From the NCBI GenBank assembly GCA_019022495.1, contig JAFEKR010000012.1, positions 1 through 64,000 on the forward strand: a stretch of 64,000 bases of DNA, in the 5' to 3' direction. The position numbers were made by a program, and so were the translations under genes. The stretch is from Epichloe hybrida. Its lineage: Eukaryota; Ascomycota; Sordariomycetes; Hypocreales; Clavicipitaceae. Under the pieces are notes generated by a model. That model did not search any database, was not told the origin of the DNA, and saw nothing but the letters and a program-made list of their open reading frames with translations. Numbering within the stretch: the stretch's first letter is position 1; each line of letters starts with the position of its first letter. Shown here piece by piece: positions 60,642-64,000 of this stretch.

Positions 60642-61541
60642 AATGAAATACATTGGGTCATGATCCTTGAGAAAATAAGGCACTGTCACATTCAGATGCG
60701 ATGCACATTCCAAGGGGAAACAATAAAAAAACCGCTGGTAATAATAACCTGATCAAAAACTCACAAGAAGAGTGATACTCGCAGGATTAAAAGCTAGTGG
60801 CAGCTAACAAGAATTGACGTATTACTTATTTTCAATAGTTTCCACTTTGCCAGCCGTCAAAAGTCCTTTTACATTGAACGAAGATCCTTCCAACGCCTTG
60901 CATTTTCTCCGCGTGACCAGGAGCCGTGACCGAATAACCCAGTACTCCGCGATTCGACTAAAAACACCTTGCTTCATGCTGCTGGCTATACATATTCATC
61001 GTTGTCTGGAAAGTAGGACGTTAACGCTTTCGCGAGTAACTTCCTCGTTGGTAATGGAGACGAGACGCATGCTTACGTTGCCCGTTGTAGATACTGGGCA
61101 TGGTGGCGTTTTGTATTGTAGGAACGTGTGTTGTGTTGTTGGCTATTACAAAGATGCGGCAGCAGGAGGAGCGGCTGCTGTAGCCCATGAGGATGAATCA
61201 GATGACATGAGTGGAGGGCATCAATCGAGGGGTGACGCTGCAGGACGACTTGCATTCTTCGCGTCCGTGAATATATCCCCTTAACTTTTTCCTTACAATG
61301 CTGGTCCGAGATGTACGTATATGTACAGCCAGCCGCCCACACCCTGCTGCACTCACTCCGAAAGGCCATGATGCGCGTGTCCGACGCTGTGAAGCTTTTC
61401 TCTCAGTCTGGGGGCGGGCAGTCTGTTTTGGGATTGTTCAGGGAAATCTAAGTTTTTAAAAGTACATGACCGACGACGTATATGCGGTACCGTTGCCTTG
61501 CTACTATGCGAAATGAAAATGCCGAGTCCCAGCCGAGTATT
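60642..61541. other. Region between the convergent HYM1 and glycosyltransferase genes
   Basis: 0.9 kb of presumed 3' UTRs. A plus-strand frame is open from 60,814 to 61,284 and a minus-strand frame from 61,369 to 61,073. The first begins with TTG, contains an Ala/Gly-rich then acidic stretch (AAAGGAAAVAHEDESDD) and has no recognisable domain. I do not call either a gene. Confidence 0.45.
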
Positions 61542-63949
61542 TTATTCCTCGCTCTCCTGACAAAACAGGTCGTCGGCGGTATCCCCCTTGTCTCCGCGTA
61601 TTCCCTGCGTGTCCTCTCCGCCGCAGCCACCGACCTCTTTGCGGAACAAGGCAGTGTACCTTTGTGCTTCTTTGGCAAAGCTCGCTGGTGCCGAGAGTTT
61701 GCCGTCCCACGAGAGGAGAGGAAGCCCGGCGGGCGACTGCAGCTCTCCCCTTTCGGGCAACGTGTCGAGCATGTTGACGGGCGACGTTGGGTTGAAGGGC
61801 TCGCTGCTTTCGTCTTGGAGATTGGCGAGTGGCGAGCTTGGTGATGCGTCTTTCTGGTACTCCTCCGGCGGGTCGGGGATCTCGCTGTGTACGCCGAGGA
61901 CGGCATCGGCCGTTGGCTTGCTGGGGTAGAGGGTGTAGTACCCGCGTAGACGGGCGAGATGGAGGGCGTATTCTAGCCATGCGGGGTATTTCTTGCCCGC
62001 CGTCTTTTGGGTGATGAGGGCTGGCGGTGAAGACATGGTCTTCTTGTGGTAGAGCGTCTGCGATATGAAGTGGTGGAGCTCGACCCATTTGTCGCCCATG
62101 AACAGCATGGCCTCGCTGTTGGGACGTTGCCACAGGAAAGCTGTTTGTCCTCGGGATGTGCCTTTGGATGTGCCTTTGGATGTGCCTCGTGGCGCGGGAG
62201 GGGAAAAGGCCGTGGTTCCGTCTATCAATGTGTGTGGCACTGAGAAAGCAAGACCCATCAGATTCGCGTCGTAGTCTTCCATGAGCGCCATTCTGGAGTG
62301 CAGTCGGTGTAGCAGGGAGTATTTCACGTCTAGTCACGGGAGACTCATGGGTCAGCATGGGTCAGCATGGATCAGCATGGATGTGGCCAAAGACAACCGA
62401 CGGCTTTTTGGGAGGGATTGATTGCACAGCAACGCACACGTACATTGAAAGAACTGAGGCGTTATTTCCGTGTGGGGAGCCAATACCAGCACATGGGTGC
62501 TGGAAGGGTCAGTAGGCCAGAAGGACTCGACGAAGCGCACGGAGCTGTCCTCCTCATCCAAGGGCTGCCGAGTGATTCGACGGCGGAGTGAAATCAATTG
62601 CGGTTGCTGGCCGCCACGGGGAGTCGGGTGAGGCCATTTGAAGTCCTTCAGGAACGACTCCAACAAAGGCTCGACGACGTTGGGCAGCTCAATGGTGATG
62701 TTGGGGGTGTGAATGCCGGCAAGGTCCGCCTTGGCAATCGACCGGAGAAGCCGCTCGAGGTTCGCAGTCTTGGTCGGGGTGGCGTGAATGAGAATATCAA
62801 ACCGCACCTTGTTCCAGGCTGCGGAAAGAGCATCATCATCATCATCCATCAATCAGCATTGCTCCCGAGACGCAAGGGGGGGGGGGGATGATGGAATGAT
62901 GGAATGATGGAAATGCGCCGTACCTGAAAGAGCCAAAGCGTCCAGCTTCGAAATCCACGAGAGGCTCTTGCCGGGACGCTCAGGCAGCTCGATGAGAGCA
63001 GCTTGTGTGGACAGGATCTGGTCGCGGGCCGGGCCAAGAAAATAATCTTCCTCGGCGGTTGTGGAATCTATAAAGACTGCCAGTGGATGAATGTGAGCGT
63101 CGAAGTGATCTGGAGGCCGTTATTGATTCTAGTTAGCGTCAACTATTGCTTTCCAATCTTTGATTCTTTGATTCATGGCCCGTACAAAGTGCTCTTTTGA
63201 TTGCTATCTGAGTGCGGTGCTCAGTTGAGGTTTCATAGTGATCGGGTCGAGCATCTATAGTTTTTTATTTTTATTTATTTCAACTGATTTAGTAAACGTG
63301 GCTTTTTTTTCCTTTGCGTTTCGTTTCTCTTTCTCTTTTTTCCAACATGGCTCAAGCTCAACATACCATGCGTCATGAGCTGACATTCCTTGTCTATGCC
63401 ATTGATCTCGAGTAGCGCCTCGATAGTCAGGTCAGCCACGCCCATGAAAGCAAAGTGAACAAAGTTTCGACGTTCCATGGACATTTCACAGGCCATGGGC
63501 AACAATGTCGAGGCGCTCCTGAGACTCGCCGCAGCGAAGATGACGTTGCGATTCCTCTGCGACGGGCCACCCGCTGCTGAGAAGCGGCGGAGCGTCGATG
63601 GTAGCGCGGGATACCGAATTGGCCCGTCGTACTTGGGCTGATTCTGTCTGACGGGGCCCTCGGGTGTCGTCGGTTCATGAAACGATGCCGCCGATGCCGT
63701 CGATGCCGTCGATGCCGCCTTGGCAGCGTCGGGCGGAGGCTCCCCGGATCGAGAGGAAGGATCCGGGGCTGGAAACGAGGACGAGTTGTTGCGACGGCTG
63801 ACGAGGTAGAAAAGAGCTGCGATGATGAGGCCACACGCCACGACCACGACGCGCCTTCTCCGATACCTCGGCACGCGCCATCTTTTCCACTTGCTGGCGC
63901 CGTGTTTAGCGTGGCCCGGCAGGCTGAGATCGTCGTCCTTTTTGGCCAT
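61542..63949 (-). CDS. Fungal glycosyltransferase 2-like type II membrane protein, 5' end possibly beyond window
   Basis: Resembles a fungal family of single-pass proteins with a GT2-like domain; donor and acceptor are unknown. Exons: 63949-63367, 63254-63186, 63109-62924, 62818-62444 and 62329-61542, 666 residues from the ATG at 63949. A basic cytosolic tail is followed by one membrane segment at about residues 33-50, a low-complexity Ser/Pro/Ala stem, then NRNVIFAAASLRSASTLLPMACEM, LLEINGIDKEC, ARPDHYETST, IHPLAVFIDS, AWNKVRFDILIHATP, SSVRFVESFWP, THVLVLAPHTE and MGDKWVELHHFIS. The second exon (69 nt) is needed to recover the ALYHFDAHIHPLAV block. The frame stays open upstream to the edge through an eight-Asp run (DDDDDDDDEEM), so the true start may be further right. 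A three-unit GTSK repeat occurs at 62,154-62,188. Confidence 0.8.
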
Positions 63950-64000
63950 CTCTTCGTCGTCGTCGTCGTCGTCGTCGTCGCGCCACAGCTGCCATGCCCG

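Noticed and set aside
60814..61284. Plus-strand open frame of 156 codons downstream of HYM1
   Set aside because: It begins at TTG, has no recognisable domain, and lies in the 3' interval between convergent genes; the overlapping minus frame is equally open.
62819..62852. Start of a separate gene with MMDDDDDALSA before the AWNKVRFD block
   Set aside because: These codons are intron sequence (CAT repeat then TTCCGCAG); the upstream exons with the membrane anchor join in phase to make one protein.

Overview
This window is nuclear DNA of a filamentous ascomycete (Pezizomycotina; Sordariomycetes would fit, but I cannot prove the class). The evidence is short GT-AG introns (about 46-230 bp) with CTAAC/CTGAC-type branch sites, protein families of clearly fungal type (GEA, USO1, RAV1, SFI1, HYM1, a fungal family-2-like glycosyltransferase), and an AT-rich block carrying the signature of repeat-induced point mutation (RIP). 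All exon coordinates below were read by eye from splice signals, reading phase and protein continuity.

Layout. 1-10,030 is an AT-rich, gene-free block. It holds two RIP-degraded Ty1/Copia retrotransposons in opposite orientation: one on the minus strand, cut by the left window edge, and one on the plus strand. About 1 kb of less mutated sequence with a 9-bp minisatellite separates them. At about 10,030 composition changes sharply to ordinary gene-rich DNA. The genes that follow are GEA1 (Arf-GEF, +), FIG4 (PI(3,5)P2 phosphatase, +), TTI2 (-), CCA1 (-), SYF1 (-), VMA8 (+) and a U1A/U2B''-type RRM protein (-). Next is a 2.8-kb gene-free stretch (30.7-33.5 kb) with two MITE-like elements, a long hairpin and a 43-bp tandem repeat. 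Then come RAT1 (-), USO1 (+), an Rmt3/PRMT3 arginine methyltransferase (+), an OPT transporter (-), RAV1 (-), SFI1 (-), cytosolic isoleucyl-tRNA synthetase (-), HYM1/Mo25 (+), and a membrane-anchored glycosyltransferase-like protein (-) whose 5' end probably lies beyond the right edge.

Function. Apart from the transposon block this is conserved housekeeping territory. Several products share membrane-traffic and vacuole themes: GEA1 (Golgi Arf activation), USO1 (ER-Golgi tether), FIG4 (vacuolar PI(3,5)P2), VMA8 (V1 subunit D) and RAV1 (V-ATPase assembly). Others act in RNA metabolism: CCA1, SYF1, the U2 snRNP protein, RAT1 and IleRS. Three tail-to-tail pairs are very tight: FIG4/TTI2 75 bp, RMT3/OPT 70 bp and VMA8/RRM 99 bp. 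I see no biosynthetic cluster, CRISPR array, rRNA or convincing tRNA.

The most striking anomaly is a perfect 50-bp tandem duplication inside the first exon of the normally essential RAT1 gene. It puts a stop at codon 33; removing one copy restores a full-length frame. Other points of interest are two microexons (9 and 11 nt), a GC-AG intron, and a 43-bp repeat with an 18-bp perfect palindrome just behind RAT1.
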